Assembly: GCF_030767025.1 (NCBI RefSeq) | Contig: NZ_JASITE010000007.1 | Coordinates: forward strand, 62,001-126,000 | From: Nocardia sp. CC227C | GTDB lineage: Bacteria > Actinomycetota > Actinomycetes > Mycobacteriales > Mycobacteriaceae | Reading direction: 5' to 3' | DNA length: 64,000 nucleotides | In this document: positions 21,260-30,060 of the stretch, in pieces | Layout: every line of letters begins with the position of its first letter | Numbering within the stretch: the first letter of the stretch is position 1 | Position numbers and translations under genes: made by a program | Notes under the pieces: model-generated | Seen by the model: only the letters and a program-made list of their open reading frames with translations | Databases searched by the model: none | What the model was told of the DNA's origin: nothing

Positions 21260-22182
21260 TGCGCGTGGTCTTCGCGGGAACGCCGGAACCGGCGGTGCCG
21301 TCGCTGCGGCGGCTCATCGAATCGCCGCGCCACGAGGTGGTCGCGGTGGTGACCCGGCCCGACGCCGTCGCCGGGCGCGGGCGCAAGGTCACCCGCTCAC
21401 CCATCGGACGGCTGGCCGACGAGCACGGCATTCCGGTGCTCACGCCGGGCAAGCCGTCCGAACCCGAATTCATCGAGCGATTGCGGGAATTGGCGCCCGA
21501 CTGCTGTCCGGTGGTGGCCTACGGGGCGCTGCTGCCGCAGCGGGTGCTCGACATCCCGCGCTACGGCTGGATCAATCTGCACTTCTCGCTGCTGCCCGCC
21601 TGGCGCGGCGCGGCCCCGGTGCAGGCGGCCATTCTGGCCGGGGACGAGATCACCGGCGCCTCCACCTTCCAGATCGAGGCGGGTCTGGACACCGGCCCCG
21701 TCTTCGGCATGGTGACCGAGAAGATCCGGGTCACCGATACCGCGGGCGTACTGCTGGAGCGGCTCGCCGACAGCGGTGCGCACCTGCTCGAAACCACCCT
21801 CGACGGCGTGGAGGACGGCACCGTGCACGCCGTCCCGCAATCCACCGATGGCATCTCCTACGCTCCCAAGGTGGAACCCGAGGCCGGGCACATCCGTTGG
21901 GACCAACCGGCGCTGGCCATCTCCCGCCGCATCCGCGCGGTCACCCCGGCCCCCGGCGCGTGGACCGTGGTCGACGGCAAACGTCTCAAACTCGGCCCCG
22001 TCGACATGGTCGAGGAGGCCCTGCCCGAACGCGCCATCGAGGTCCGCAAATCCGGTGTGTACATCGGCACCGCCACCACCGCGATCCGCCTCGACCAGGT
22101 CCAGCCCCAGGGCAGGAAGATGATGGCCGCCCTGGACTGGGCCCGCGGCGCCCGCCTGCAACCGGGCGCGGTGGTCGAGTGA
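21259..22182 (+). CDS. fmt: Methionyl-tRNA formyltransferase
   Basis: The 307-residue enzyme formylates initiator Met-tRNA using 10-formyl-tetrahydrofolate. It begins MRVVFAGTPEPAVPSL and carries LHFSLLPAWRGAAPVQAAI with the catalytic Asn-His-Asp environment, then the C-terminal tRNA-binding domain. Start and stop overlap the neighbours (TGATG with def; GTGA with rsmB), giving one tight def-fmt-rsmB operon for translation initiation and ribosome modification. Confidence 0.96.
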   Translation: MRVVFAGTPEPAVPSLRRLIESPRHEVVAVVTRPDAVAGRGRKVTRSPIGRLADEHGIPVLTPGKPSEPEFIERLRELAPDCCPVVAYGALLPQRVLDIPRYGWINLHFSLLPAWRGAAPVQAAILAGDEITGASTFQIEAGLDTGPVFGMVTEKIRVTDTAGVLLERLADSGAHLLETTLDGVEDGTVHAVPQSTDGISYAPKVEPEAGHIRWDQPALAISRRIRAVTPAPGAWTVVDGKRLKLGPVDMVEEALPERAIEVRKSGVYIGTATTAIRLDQVQPQGRKMMAALDWARGARLQPGAVVE

Positions 22183-24050
22183 CCCGGCCCGAGTGGGGAC
22201 AGCGGGGACGCGACGACGACCGCCGGCCCGGAAGGCGGGACGCGGGCGCCCCGGCCCCGCGAGGCTCGCGGGACGGCGGCTCTCAGGGGGATCGGCGCGG
22301 CGCGGAAGACCGGCCTTCGGGTCGCCGGAATGCCGTGCCCCGCAACGAAGGTTACGAGCGCGAGCGGCCGGGCGACGACTCGCGCGGTCGGCGACAGGAC
22401 GACCGGCCGCGGGACGACCGCCAGGGGCGGCGAACCGGTCCGGGCAGCGGAACCGGTGTCTCGCGGGCTGGTGAGCGGAGCGACCGCCGCGGCGCGCCGA
22501 CCGCGCGGGGCGGTTCCGCCGGTCCCCGGCGTGGCGATTCACGGGACGGTGATTTCGGCGGTGCCGGTAGCGGTGCGGACGGTCGTGACCGGCGCGGTGG
22601 CGCGGGGCGTGGCGCGGTTCGCCGTCGCGAAGACGGTTCGGACGGCGGCGCCGGGCGCGACCGCTCGCGCGGCGATGGCGGGCGCGGCGCGCGGAAGGCC
22701 GGGCGCGGCGGTGAGTACGGGCAGGCCGATCCGGTGCGGGCGGTGGCGCGCGATGTGCTGCGGGCGGTGCGGGAGCGGGACGCGTACGCGAATCTCGTGC
22801 TGCCGGGGCTGCTGCGGGAGCGGAAGCTGTCCGGCCGGGACGCGGCGCTGGCCACCGAACTGACCTATGGGGCGTGCCGGTCGCAGGGGCTGCTGGACGC
22901 GGTGATCGCGGACTGCGCCGGGCGGCCGGTGACCGAGATCGACGGGGCGCTGCTGGATGTGCTGCGGCTGGGGGTGTATCAGCTGCTGCGGACCCGGATC
23001 GGGGCGCACGCGGCGGTGGACACCTCGGTGGCGCTGGCGCGGTCCGAATTCGGCGGTGGCAAGGCCGGATTCGTCAATGCCGTGCTGCGCCGGGCCGCCG
23101 AACGCACGGTGGAGGAGTGGGTGGAGCGGCTGGCTCCGGCGGATCCGCTGGGACAGCTGGCCTTCGAGTACGCCCATCCCACCTGGATCGCGCAGGCGTT
23201 CGCGGACGCGCTCGGCGCGCGGGCCGGGGAACTGCGCGAGGTGCTGGCCGCCGACGATGCGCGCCCGGTGGTCCATTTGGTGGCGCGGCCTGGCGAGATC
23301 ACCGCGGAGGAACTGGCATTGGTGACCGGCGGCGAGGAAGGCCGCTGGTCGCCGTACGCGGTGTACCTCGACGGCGGCGATCCGGCCAAGCTGGAACCGG
23401 TGCGCGAGGGTATGGCGGCCGTCCAGGACGAGGGCAGCCAGCTGGTGGCGCTCGCGCTGACCCGCGCCCCGCTCGACGGCCCCGACGGCGGCCGCTGGCT
23501 GGACCTGTGCGCGGGCCCGGGCGGCAAGACCGCCCTGCTGGGCGCCCTGGCCGATATCGACGGTTTCCACGTCGACGCCGTGGAACCGGCCGAACACCGT
23601 GCCGAGCTGGTCCGCCGGGCCACCCACGGCATGCCGGTCACCGTTCACGTCACCGACGGCCGCGACAGCGACCTGCAACCGGGCTACGACCGCATCCTGG
23701 TGGACGCGCCCTGCACCGGCCTGGGCGCGTTGCGCAGACGCCCCGAGGCCCGCTGGCGTCGCCGCCCCTCCGACGTCCGCGACCTGGTCAGTCTGCAACG
23801 TGAATTGCTCACCGCCGCATGGGATCTGCTGCGTCCGGGCGGCGTGGTCGTCTACTCGACGTGCTCCCCGCACCTGTCGGAAACCGTCTCGGTGGTGGCC
23901 GATATCGCCCGCCGTACCGGCGCGACCCAACTCGACGCCCGCGACCTGCTCCCCGGCGTCCCCGACACCGGCGACGGACCGGGCGCCCAACTGTGGCCGC
24001 ACCGCCACGGCACCGACGCCATGTTCCTCGCGGCCCTGCGCAAACCGTGA
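22179..24050 (+). CDS. rsmB: 16S rRNA (cytosine-967-C5)-methyltransferase with long RGD-rich N-terminus
   Basis: The 623-residue protein ends in a normal RsmB/Fmu enzyme. It has an NusB-like RNA-binding domain from about residue 185 (DPVRAVARDVLRAVRERDAYANLVL), then the SAM site DLCAGPGGKTALL, and the catalytic motif DAPCTGLGALRRRPEARW with its cysteine. The second cysteine is in STCSPHLSET. Before this lie about 180 residues made almost only of Arg, Gly, Asp, Ser and Ala, probably disordered and RNA-binding; M. tuberculosis Fmu lacks most of this. The GTG start overlaps the fmt stop (GTGA). Confidence 0.93.
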   Translation: MTRPEWGQRGRDDDRRPGRRDAGAPAPRGSRDGGSQGDRRGAEDRPSGRRNAVPRNEGYERERPGDDSRGRRQDDRPRDDRQGRRTGPGSGTGVSRAGERSDRRGAPTARGGSAGPRRGDSRDGDFGGAGSGADGRDRRGGAGRGAVRRREDGSDGGAGRDRSRGDGGRGARKAGRGGEYGQADPVRAVARDVLRAVRERDAYANLVLPGLLRERKLSGRDAALATELTYGACRSQGLLDAVIADCAGRPVTEIDGALLDVLRLGVYQLLRTRIGAHAAVDTSVALARSEFGGGKAGFVNAVLRRAAERTVEEWVERLAPADPLGQLAFEYAHPTWIAQAFADALGARAGELREVLAADDARPVVHLVARPGEITAEELALVTGGEEGRWSPYAVYLDGGDPAKLEPVREGMAAVQDEGSQLVALALTRAPLDGPDGGRWLDLCAGPGGKTALLGALADIDGFHVDAVEPAEHRAELVRRATHGMPVTVHVTDGRDSDLQPGYDRILVDAPCTGLGALRRRPEARWRRRPSDVRDLVSLQRELLTAAWDLLRPGGVVVYSTCSPHLSETVSVVADIARRTGATQLDARDLLPGVPDTGDGPGAQLWPHRHGTDAMFLAALRKP

Positions 24051-24491
24051 CCGGTGGCGCGGCATGCCCCGGGCAGCCCGGGGCATGCCGCGCGGTGGGT
24101 GGGTGTTGTGTCGCGCGGTGAGTGCGCTGCGCTGCCTGGCCAGCGGGTGCGGAGCCGACCGCTACCTGCCACGAGGTCGGAATGAACGTCGCCGCAGCGC
24201 AGTTGACCTCCCGGCCCTTCGACATCGCCGCGAACGGCGGCGGCCGAAGCGGAGCTCGTGCGCGCGGCGCTTGGCTGAGCGGAACGGCCTGCACGTCGTG
24301 CTGGCCGATCACCTCGGCCCGGCTGGTGCCTACGATGCCCGCGGCGGCAGCGCAATTCGGGCTCCGGACGGAACCCGGATCGCCGAATCCGCCTCCGGCA
24401 GCCCGGATTCGTCACGGCCGAGCTGTGATCGGCTGATCGCCGGGCCGGGCCGTCACTCCCGCTGTGATCGGCTGATCGCCGGGCCGGGCCG
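24051..24491. other. Convergent intergenic region with terminator and duplication
   Basis: These 441 bases separate rsmB from the convergent sigma-factor gene. They hold a strong hairpin at 24057-24093 and most of a 39-bp tandem duplication at 24422-24499. No protein with recognisable features was found in the rest. Confidence 0.6.
24057..24093. terminator. Strong hairpin terminator after rsmB
   Basis: A perfect 17-bp stem (24057-24073 with 24077-24093) closes a CAG loop seven bases after the rsmB stop. There is no T-run, as is common for actinobacterial terminators. Being symmetric, it can also stop the convergent sigma-factor transcript. Confidence 0.8.
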
Positions 24492-24499
24492 TCACTCCC
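24422..24499. repeat. Exact 39-bp tandem duplication at the sigma-factor 3' end
   Basis: Unit 24422-24460 is repeated exactly at 24461-24499. The right copy includes the sigma gene's stop codon and last two codons; the left copy carries the same stop downstream. Confidence 0.9.
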
Positions 24500-25406
24500 G
24501 CGCCGACTGCTCCCGCAGGCGGGCAAGGGTCTTGGCGAGGATGCGGGAGACGTGCATCTGCGAGATGCCCATCTGCTGCGCGATCTGGGTCTGGGTCATG
24601 GATTCGAAGAACCGCATGGTGAGGATGCGGCGTTCGCGTTCGGGCAGGCCCGCGAGCAGCGGCCGGATGGCGACGTACTCCTCGACGCGGTCGAACTGCG
24701 ACTCCTCCTCGCCCAACGTGTCGAGCAGGGATGCCTCGGTATCGCGGCCCACCGAGACGGCGTCGATGGAGCTGGGCTGGTAGGCGTTTCCGGCGATCAC
24801 GGCCTGGGTCACCTCGTCGGCGTCGATCCCGAGTTCGGCGGCGATCTCCTTGGCGGTGGGGGAGCGGCCCAACTGCTGGGAGAGCGCGTCGATGGCGGAG
24901 CCGATGCGCAGGTGGGTTTCCTTGATCCGGCGCGGCACCCGCATGGCCCAGGTGTTGTCGCGGAAGTAGCGGCGCACCTCGCCCATGATGGTCGGTACCG
25001 CGAAGGACAGGAAGTTGGAGCCGCGGGTGATGTCGAACCGATCCACCGCGTGCACCAGACCGACCCGCGCCACCTGGGTGAGATCGTCGAACGGCTCACC
25101 GCGCCCGCTGAATTTGCGGGCGATGTGGTCGGCCAGCGGAATGCAGCGGTTGATGAGTTCGGCCCGCAGGTCACCGCGTCGCGCGGACTTCTCGGGCGCG
25201 GCGGCCATCGCCTCGAACAGCGCCGAGACATCGTCGTAGCCGGAGACGCTGCGCGCGACCTCCTCCGCCTCGCCGGCGTCGAGATCGTCGGCGGTTTCCT
25301 CGTTCTCGGTACCGTTGCCGGTCGCGGCGCTGCCGCCGGCCCGTTCCTCGGTGGGCTCGGGTCGCGGTGATTCCTGGGATTCGAACACGGTGTCCTCGCC
25401 GACCAC
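24492..25406 (-). CDS. sigF: SigF/SigB-type alternative sigma factor
   Basis: The 304-residue stress sigma factor has region 2 (RCIPLADHIARKFSGRGEPFDDLTQVARVGL, here given by its start and end), region 3 (MRVPRRIKETHLRIGSAI), and region 4 with the helix-turn-helix MTQTQIAQQMGISQMHVSRI. A poorly conserved acidic N-terminal stretch of about 60 residues precedes region 2. The GTG start overlaps the anti-sigma stop by one base (TAGTG), so RsbW-type antagonist and sigma factor are coupled as in usfX-sigF. The 3' codons lie in a 39-bp tandem duplication. No anti-anti-sigma gene is in the window. Confidence 0.92.
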   Translation of the reverse strand: MVGEDTVFESQESPRPEPTEERAGGSAATGNGTENEETADDLDAGEAEEVARSVSGYDDVSALFEAMAAAPEKSARRGDLRAELINRCIPLADHIARKFSGRGEPFDDLTQVARVGLVHAVDRFDITRGSNFLSFAVPTIMGEVRRYFRDNTWAMRVPRRIKETHLRIGSAIDALSQQLGRSPTAKEIAAELGIDADEVTQAVIAGNAYQPSSIDAVSVGRDTEASLLDTLGEEESQFDRVEEYVAIRPLLAGLPERERRILTMRFFESMTQTQIAQQMGISQMHVSRILAKTLARLREQSARE

Positions 25407-25846
25407 TACGCCTTCCCCCGGACCCGCCGGAACTCCACGGTTGTCGGATATCCGGCGGTGGCCGGATCGAACTCGCCCTGGGTCGCGGTCACCGAATCCG
25501 ACAGGGTGCGCAGCACATGCCAGCCGAAACCGCTCTCGTCCGGCACACCCTCCTTCTCCGCCACGCCGCTGACCGCCACCACCAGATCGGTGTCGCCGAC
25601 GGTGAATCGGCAGCGCAGGGTGGAGTCGGGTTTGGCGAGCGCGATCAGGGTGGAGGCGGCCTCGTCCACGGCCAGCCGGATGTCGGCGACCTCGTCCAGG
25701 GTGAAATCACTGAGCAGCACCAGTGTTTCGGCGAGTCCACGTACGATGGGCAACTGGGAGACCGATGCGGCGACGCCGATCTCGACCGGGGTCGCGCGCA
25801 GCCCTTGTTCCGCCGAAATATTGATCACCTGCACTAGGCTACCCAT
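25406..25846 (-). CDS. Anti-sigma factor, RsbW/UsfX type (GHKL ATPase fold)
   Basis: The roughly 146-residue protein shows a GHKL ATPase N-box, VADIRLAVDEAASTLI, and a G-box-like segment, FGWHVLRTLSDSV. This fits the serine-kinase anti-sigma family that holds SigF-type factors inactive. It lies directly upstream of the sigma gene with a one-base overlap. ATG 25846 is chosen; a TTG at 25861 and a GTG at 25834 are in frame. It is divergent from rpe, whose -10 element lies in the shared spacer. No SigF-type promoter could be recognised by eye. Confidence 0.85.
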   Translation of the reverse strand: MGSLVQVINISAEQGLRATPVEIGVAASVSQLPIVRGLAETLVLLSDFTLDEVADIRLAVDEAASTLIALAKPDSTLRCRFTVGDTDLVVAVSGVAEKEGVPDESGFGWHVLRTLSDSVTATQGEFDPATAGYPTTVEFRRVRGKA

Positions 25847-25911
25847 TCCGCCGCGCGGCAATCAGCGCAATGGCCTGTTCGGGCGTGCCGGGGCGGCCGG
25901 GGCCGGGCCGA

Positions 25912-25917
25912 TAGACT
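25912..25917 (+). promoter_or_regulatory. -10 element of a probable leaderless rpe promoter
   Basis: TAGACT lies seven bases before the GTG at 25925, in a spacer with no ribosome binding site. Confidence 0.5.
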
Positions 25918-25924
25918 GCGCTCT

Positions 25925-26626
25925 GTGTGCACCTCCTCCACTTCCTTCCATCGGCCCGCGCCGATGATCGCCCCCTCCATCCTGTCCGCCGATTTCGCGA
26001 ACCTCGCCGCCGAGTTGAAGGCCATCGAAGGCTCCGACTGGGTGCACGTCGACGTGATGGACAACCACTTCGTGCCCAATCTGACACTGGGCCTGCCGGT
26101 GGTGCAGAGCATTCTGACGGTGACCGACATTCCGGTCGACTGCCACCTCATGATCGAGAATCCGGAGCGGTGGGCCCCGGGTTACGCGGAGGCCGGTGCG
26201 TACAACGTCACCTTCCACGCCGAGACCACCGACAATCCGATCGCGGTGGCGCGCGATATCCGCGCGGCGGGGGCCAAGGCGGGACTGTCGGTGAAGCCGA
26301 ACACCCCGATCGAGCCCTATCTCGAGGTGCTGAAGGAATTCGACACCCTGCTCGTCATGAGTGTCGAGCCGGGTTTCGGCGGCCAGTCGTTCATTCCGCA
26401 CGTCCTGGAGAAGGCGCGCGTGGTCCGCGATCTGGTGGACGCGGGTGAACTGCGCCTGGTGGTGGAGATCGACGGCGGCATCAATATGGACACCATCGAG
26501 CAGGCCGCCGAGGCGGGTGTGGATTGCTTCGTCGCGGGGTCGGCGGTGTACGGCACCGCCGACCCGGCCGAGACCGTCGAGAAACTGCGGCAGCGGGTCG
26601 TCGCTGTCGAGGCGTCGGCCGAATAG
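25925..26626 (+). CDS. rpe: Ribulose-phosphate 3-epimerase
   Basis: The 233-residue barrel enzyme interconverts ribulose-5-phosphate and xylulose-5-phosphate, supplying the precursor used by the rib genes downstream. Family motifs are IAPSILSADF, HVDVMDNHFVPNLT (metal ligands), LMIENP, MSVEPGFGGQSF and VEIDGGIN. GTG 25925 is preferred because TAGACT lies seven bases upstream and M. tuberculosis Rpe also has a short leader before IAPSIL. ATG 25964 is the alternative. It is divergent from the anti-sigma gene. Confidence 0.95.
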   Translation: MCTSSTSFHRPAPMIAPSILSADFANLAAELKAIEGSDWVHVDVMDNHFVPNLTLGLPVVQSILTVTDIPVDCHLMIENPERWAPGYAEAGAYNVTFHAETTDNPIAVARDIRAAGAKAGLSVKPNTPIEPYLEVLKEFDTLLVMSVEPGFGGQSFIPHVLEKARVVRDLVDAGELRLVVEIDGGINMDTIEQAAEAGVDCFVAGSAVYGTADPAETVEKLRQRVVAVEASAE

Positions 26627-26636
26627 CGATACCGGG

Positions 26637-27083
26637 TCAGCGCCCGAGCAGCGCCTCGAGCACCGATTCCAGCGGCGGGACCGTGCGCGCGGTCCCGGGC
26701 GCACGCACCCAGGTGCGATATCCGGTCCGCTCGTCGTCGGCGGAGGGGAGCACGACCTGGGCGCCCGTGCCCGCGACGGTGGCGTACATGCGGAACAGCG
26801 TCGCGGATACCGCCGGGGTGATCGATTCCGGCCGGGCGGGACCGGTGATGAAGGTCCAGCGTCGGGCGCGGGGGTGATGTACGACGGGGCCGGCGAGTTC
26901 CGCCTGTTCCAGTCGCCGCTGTACGCGCTCGCCGAGTTCGGCGGGCATGGTGACGGCCCCGTACCGATTGCCTATCTCGAGCAGGATGTGTCGTGACGTG
27001 GGATCGATCGATGACGGCAGGTGAAACTCGCGGCGGTACCTGACGCAGCGAGCTTCGAGTGTCGAATCGAGAAACGTGGTCAC
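26637..27083 (-). CDS. Uncharacterised protein between rpe and ribE
   Basis: This 148-residue protein is not recognised. It has an Arg-rich start (MTTFLDSTLEARCVRYRREF), the stretch GNRYGAVTMPAELGERVQRRLEQAEL, and HHPRARRWTFITGPA in the middle; no signal peptide, membrane segment or catalytic motif is seen. The GTG start has GGGAG upstream on the minus strand. It is convergent with rpe, 10 bases apart, and occupies the position where ribG(ribD), a P55-type efflux gene and lprG lie in M. tuberculosis. Confidence 0.7.
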   Translation of the reverse strand: MTTFLDSTLEARCVRYRREFHLPSSIDPTSRHILLEIGNRYGAVTMPAELGERVQRRLEQAELAGPVVHHPRARRWTFITGPARPESITPAVSATLFRMYATVAGTGAQVVLPSADDERTGYRTWVRAPGTARTVPPLESVLEALLGR

Positions 27084-27531
27084 GCCGCACTCCCAAATGT
27101 GTTGTTGTCCACTTGGATCCGACCCACTCGGGGTCCAACCTTCCTTCGGTCTACTGCGGGGATCAGCTACATAACAATTCTGCGACCATTTTCCGTTCGG
27201 CGCAAGATTTCGGTGTAATCAAGTCGTGATCTGGGTAGAAATCTCCGTTTACCCTGCGGCGGACAATTCGCGCAGACGGGAAATCCTGGCTTTTCAATTG
27301 GATAAGCCTTGGTAATTCGGGCAATTCGAACTTGACCAGTCCGGTTTCGCGTTGTGTTGCTGACCTGCGGTATCGAACTCTCCTGTGAAGAAGGCCGCGT
27401 GTCGACTACGACTGCGCGTCGTTACCCTGAGTAGGTACATCCCACCGCCGGGAATCCCCCGGTGGCACGGGCTGTTGGCGCAAGCGGATGACCCGGCACG
27501 CGGGCATCGGGCCAGGAGGAGAGTGAAGGGC
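27084..27531. other. AT-richer spacer before ribE
   Basis: This 448-base gap is visibly richer in A and T than its surroundings, with AATTCG three times near 27265-27330. A hairpin (GGCTT 27288-27292 / AAGCC 27304-27308) and a second one (CCACCG 27442-27447 / CGGTGG 27460-27465) are present. The FMN-riboswitch consensus is not seen. It probably holds the promoters of ribE and of the divergent small gene. Confidence 0.5.
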
Positions 27532-28158
27532 ATGTTCACAGGCATCGTCGAGGAGCTCGGCGAGATCGTGGCCGTCGAGGAGCGCGGCGACGCGTCCCGG
27601 ATCACGGTGCGCGGCCCGGTGGTGACCTCCGATGCCGGACACGGCGATTCGATCGCGGTCAACGGTGTCTGCCTCACGGTCGTCGACAAGGTCGTGGAGG
27701 GCGACACCTTCACCGTGGACGTCATGGGGGAGACGCTGAACCGTTCCAGTATCGGCGGGCTGACGGTCGGCTCGCGGGTGAACCTGGAGCGGGCCGCCGC
27801 GGTCGACAGCCGCCTGGGCGGGCATATCGTGCAGGGCCATGTGGACGGCACCGGCACCGTCGTCTCCCGCGACCCTCAGGAGAACTGGGAGGTGGTGCGA
27901 ATCTCGCTGCCCGACAGTCTGGCTCGCTATGTGGTGGAGAAGGGCTCCATCACCGTGGACGGCATCTCGCTGACCGTTTCCGCGCTCGGTGTCGCCGATG
28001 CCCCCGCCGCCGACGGAAATACCGACTGGTTCGAAGTCTCGCTCATTCCGACCACCCGCGAACTCACCACCCTCGGCGCCGCTCCCGTCGGCACCACGGT
28101 GAACCTCGAGGTCGACATCATCGCCAAGTACGTCGAACGTCTGGTCGCGCGCGGCTGA
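27532..28158 (+). CDS. ribE: Riboflavin synthase alpha chain
   Basis: The 208-residue enzyme converts two dimethyl-ribityllumazine molecules to riboflavin and lumazine precursor. Two lumazine-binding domains are visible: MFTGIVEELGEIV with NGVCLTVV, and the second with GHIVQGHVDGTG and DGISLTVS. ATG 27532 gives the standard MFTGI start; GTG 27523 in frame, behind AGGAGG at 27514-27519, would add three residues. It is called ribC in mycobacteria. It heads a riboflavin cluster with ribBA and ribH, but the deaminase/reductase gene ribD is absent here. Confidence 0.94.
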   Translation: MFTGIVEELGEIVAVEERGDASRITVRGPVVTSDAGHGDSIAVNGVCLTVVDKVVEGDTFTVDVMGETLNRSSIGGLTVGSRVNLERAAAVDSRLGGHIVQGHVDGTGTVVSRDPQENWEVVRISLPDSLARYVVEKGSITVDGISLTVSALGVADAPAADGNTDWFEVSLIPTTRELTTLGAAPVGTTVNLEVDIIAKYVERLVARG

Positions 28159-28253
28159 GCGCGGCGTGCCGCTGATCGAGAGGCGGCGCAAATCGGACAC
28201 AGCCGCTGCCTTACTGTAATGAGGCACCTAATTCGAGATGGAGCACAGCAGAC

Positions 28254-29513
28254 GTGACCAGGTTCGACACCATCGAGCGCGCAGTCGCCGATATCGCCGC
28301 CGGTAAGGCGGTCGTCGTCGTCGACGACGAGGGCCGGGAGAACGAGGGCGACCTCATCTTCGCCGCGGAGAAGGCCACCCCCGAACTCGTGGCCTTCATG
28401 ATCCGCTACACCTCCGGTTACATCTGCGTGCCCCTCATCGGCGAGGACTGCGACCGCCTGGGCCTGCCACCCATGTACGCCGTCAACCAGGACAAGCACG
28501 GCACCGCCTACACCGTGTCGGTGGACGCGCGCGAGGGCATCAGCACCGGCATCTCCGCCGCCGACCGCGCCACCACCATGCGGGTGCTGGCCGATCCGCA
28601 CGCCAAGGCCGAGGACCTCACCCGCCCCGGGCACGTGGTCCCGCTGCGCGCCAAGGACGGTGGCGTGCTGCGCCGCCCCGGCCACACCGAGGCCGCCGTG
28701 GACCTGGCGCGCATGGCCGGGCTGAGCCCCGCCGGTGTCATCTGCGAGATCGTCTCGCAGAAGAACGAGGGCGATATGGCGCGCACCGAGGAACTGCGCG
28801 TCTTCGCCGACGAGCACGACCTGGCGCTCATCTCCATCGCCGACATGATCGCCTGGCGGCGTCGCCACGAGAAGCATGTGGAGCGCGTGGCCGAGGCCCG
28901 CATCCCCACCGAGTTCGGCGACTTCCGCGCCATCGGCTACAAGAGCGAATACGACAACACCGAACACGTCGCGCTGGTCATGGGCGATATCCCGGGCGCG
29001 AACGGGCTCGGCGAGGACGTGCTGGTGCGCGTGCACTCCGAATGCCTCACCGGGGACGTGTTCGGCTCGCTGCGCTGCGACTGCGGTCCGCAGCTGCATG
29101 CCGCGCTCGGCATCGTGGCGGAGGAGGGCCGCGGCGTGGTGCTGTACATGCGCGGACACGAGGGCCGCGGCATCGGCCTCATGCACAAGCTGCAGGCGTA
29201 CCAGATCCAGGACGAGAAGCAGCTCGACACCGTCGACGCCAACCTGGACCAGGGCCTACCCGCCGACGCCCGCGACTACGGCACCGGCGCGCAGATCCTC
29301 GCCGACCTCGGCATCAGTTCCATGCGGCTGTTGACGAACAATCCGACCAAGCGCGCCGGACTGGAGGGGTACGGTCTGTCCATCACCGAGCGGGTGGCCA
29401 TGCCGGTGCGCGCGAATCAGCACAATCTGCGCTACCTGCGCACCAAGCGGGACCGCATGGGCCACGACCTGATCGGCCTGGACGATCTGGACCTCGGCGA
29501 AACCGCGCAGTAG
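28254..29513 (+). CDS. ribBA: Bifunctional 3,4-dihydroxy-2-butanone-4-phosphate synthase/GTP cyclohydrolase II
   Basis: The 419-residue enzyme feeds both branches of riboflavin synthesis. The RibB half has VVVVDDEGRENEGDLIFAAE and DAREGISTGISAADRATT. The RibA half has the zinc cysteines in CLTGDVFGSLRCDCGPQL and the GRGIGLMHKLQAYQIQD loop. Both halves look complete. The GTG start has a weak GGAG ten bases upstream. A TACTGT at 28212-28217 may be a -10 element in the 95-base gap after ribE, so ribBA-ribH may have its own promoter. Confidence 0.95.
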   Translation: MTRFDTIERAVADIAAGKAVVVVDDEGRENEGDLIFAAEKATPELVAFMIRYTSGYICVPLIGEDCDRLGLPPMYAVNQDKHGTAYTVSVDAREGISTGISAADRATTMRVLADPHAKAEDLTRPGHVVPLRAKDGGVLRRPGHTEAAVDLARMAGLSPAGVICEIVSQKNEGDMARTEELRVFADEHDLALISIADMIAWRRRHEKHVERVAEARIPTEFGDFRAIGYKSEYDNTEHVALVMGDIPGANGLGEDVLVRVHSECLTGDVFGSLRCDCGPQLHAALGIVAEEGRGVVLYMRGHEGRGIGLMHKLQAYQIQDEKQLDTVDANLDQGLPADARDYGTGAQILADLGISSMRLLTNNPTKRAGLEGYGLSITERVAMPVRANQHNLRYLRTKRDRMGHDLIGLDDLDLGETAQ

Positions 29514-29576
29514 GCACGACCTTTCGACACAGCGACTTCGAACAGAAGCGACCCGACAAGAAGAGGTGGAGAACCG

Positions 29577-30056
29577 TTGAGTGGAGGCGGGGTTCCGACG
29601 TTCGAACTCTCGGACGCCAAGGACCTGAAGCTGGCCATCGTCGCGTCGCGCTGGCACACCGAGATCTGCGACGCCCTGGTCGCCAACGCGGAGCGGACCG
29701 CGCGCGAGGCCGGGACCGCCGAGATCACCGTGGTGCGCTGCGCGGGCGCGATGGAACTGCCGGTGGTGGCGCAGGCGCTGGCCCGCTCGCATGACGCGGT
29801 GGTCGCGCTCGGCGTCGTGATCCGCGGGGAGACACCGCATTTCGAGTACGTGTGCGATGCGGTGACCGCTGGGCTGACCCGGGTGTCGCTGGACGAGAGC
29901 ACCCCGGTCACCAATGGCGTGCTCACGGTGAACACCGAGCAGCAGGCCCTCGACCGGGCGGGGCTGCCCGGGGCCAGCGAGAACAAGGGCGAACAGGCCG
30001 CCGCCGCTGCCCTCGACGCCGCGCTCACCCTGCGCGCCCTGCGCCAAACCGTCTAG
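29577..30056 (+). CDS. ribH: 6,7-dimethyl-8-ribityllumazine synthase
   Basis: The 159-residue subunit condenses the RibA-derived pyrimidine with the RibB-derived butanone phosphate. The family motifs are KLAIVASRWHTEICDALVANA, CAGAMELPVVAQAL, GVVIRGETPHFEYVCDAV with the catalytic histidine, and STPVTNGVLTVNTEQQALDRAG. TTG 29577 is chosen because GAGGTGG lies at a good distance upstream; it is the only suitable start in the spacer. The next gene starts four bases after the stop, so the PH-like membrane protein is in the same unit. Confidence 0.95.
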   Translation: MSGGGVPTFELSDAKDLKLAIVASRWHTEICDALVANAERTAREAGTAEITVVRCAGAMELPVVAQALARSHDAVVALGVVIRGETPHFEYVCDAVTAGLTRVSLDESTPVTNGVLTVNTEQQALDRAGLPGASENKGEQAAAAALDAALTLRALRQTV

Positions 30057-30060
30057 TCCC

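Noticed and set aside
27084..27531. FMN riboswitch before ribE
   Set aside because: The hairpins present do not carry the conserved RFN core sequences; GGCGGT-like stretches are isolated.
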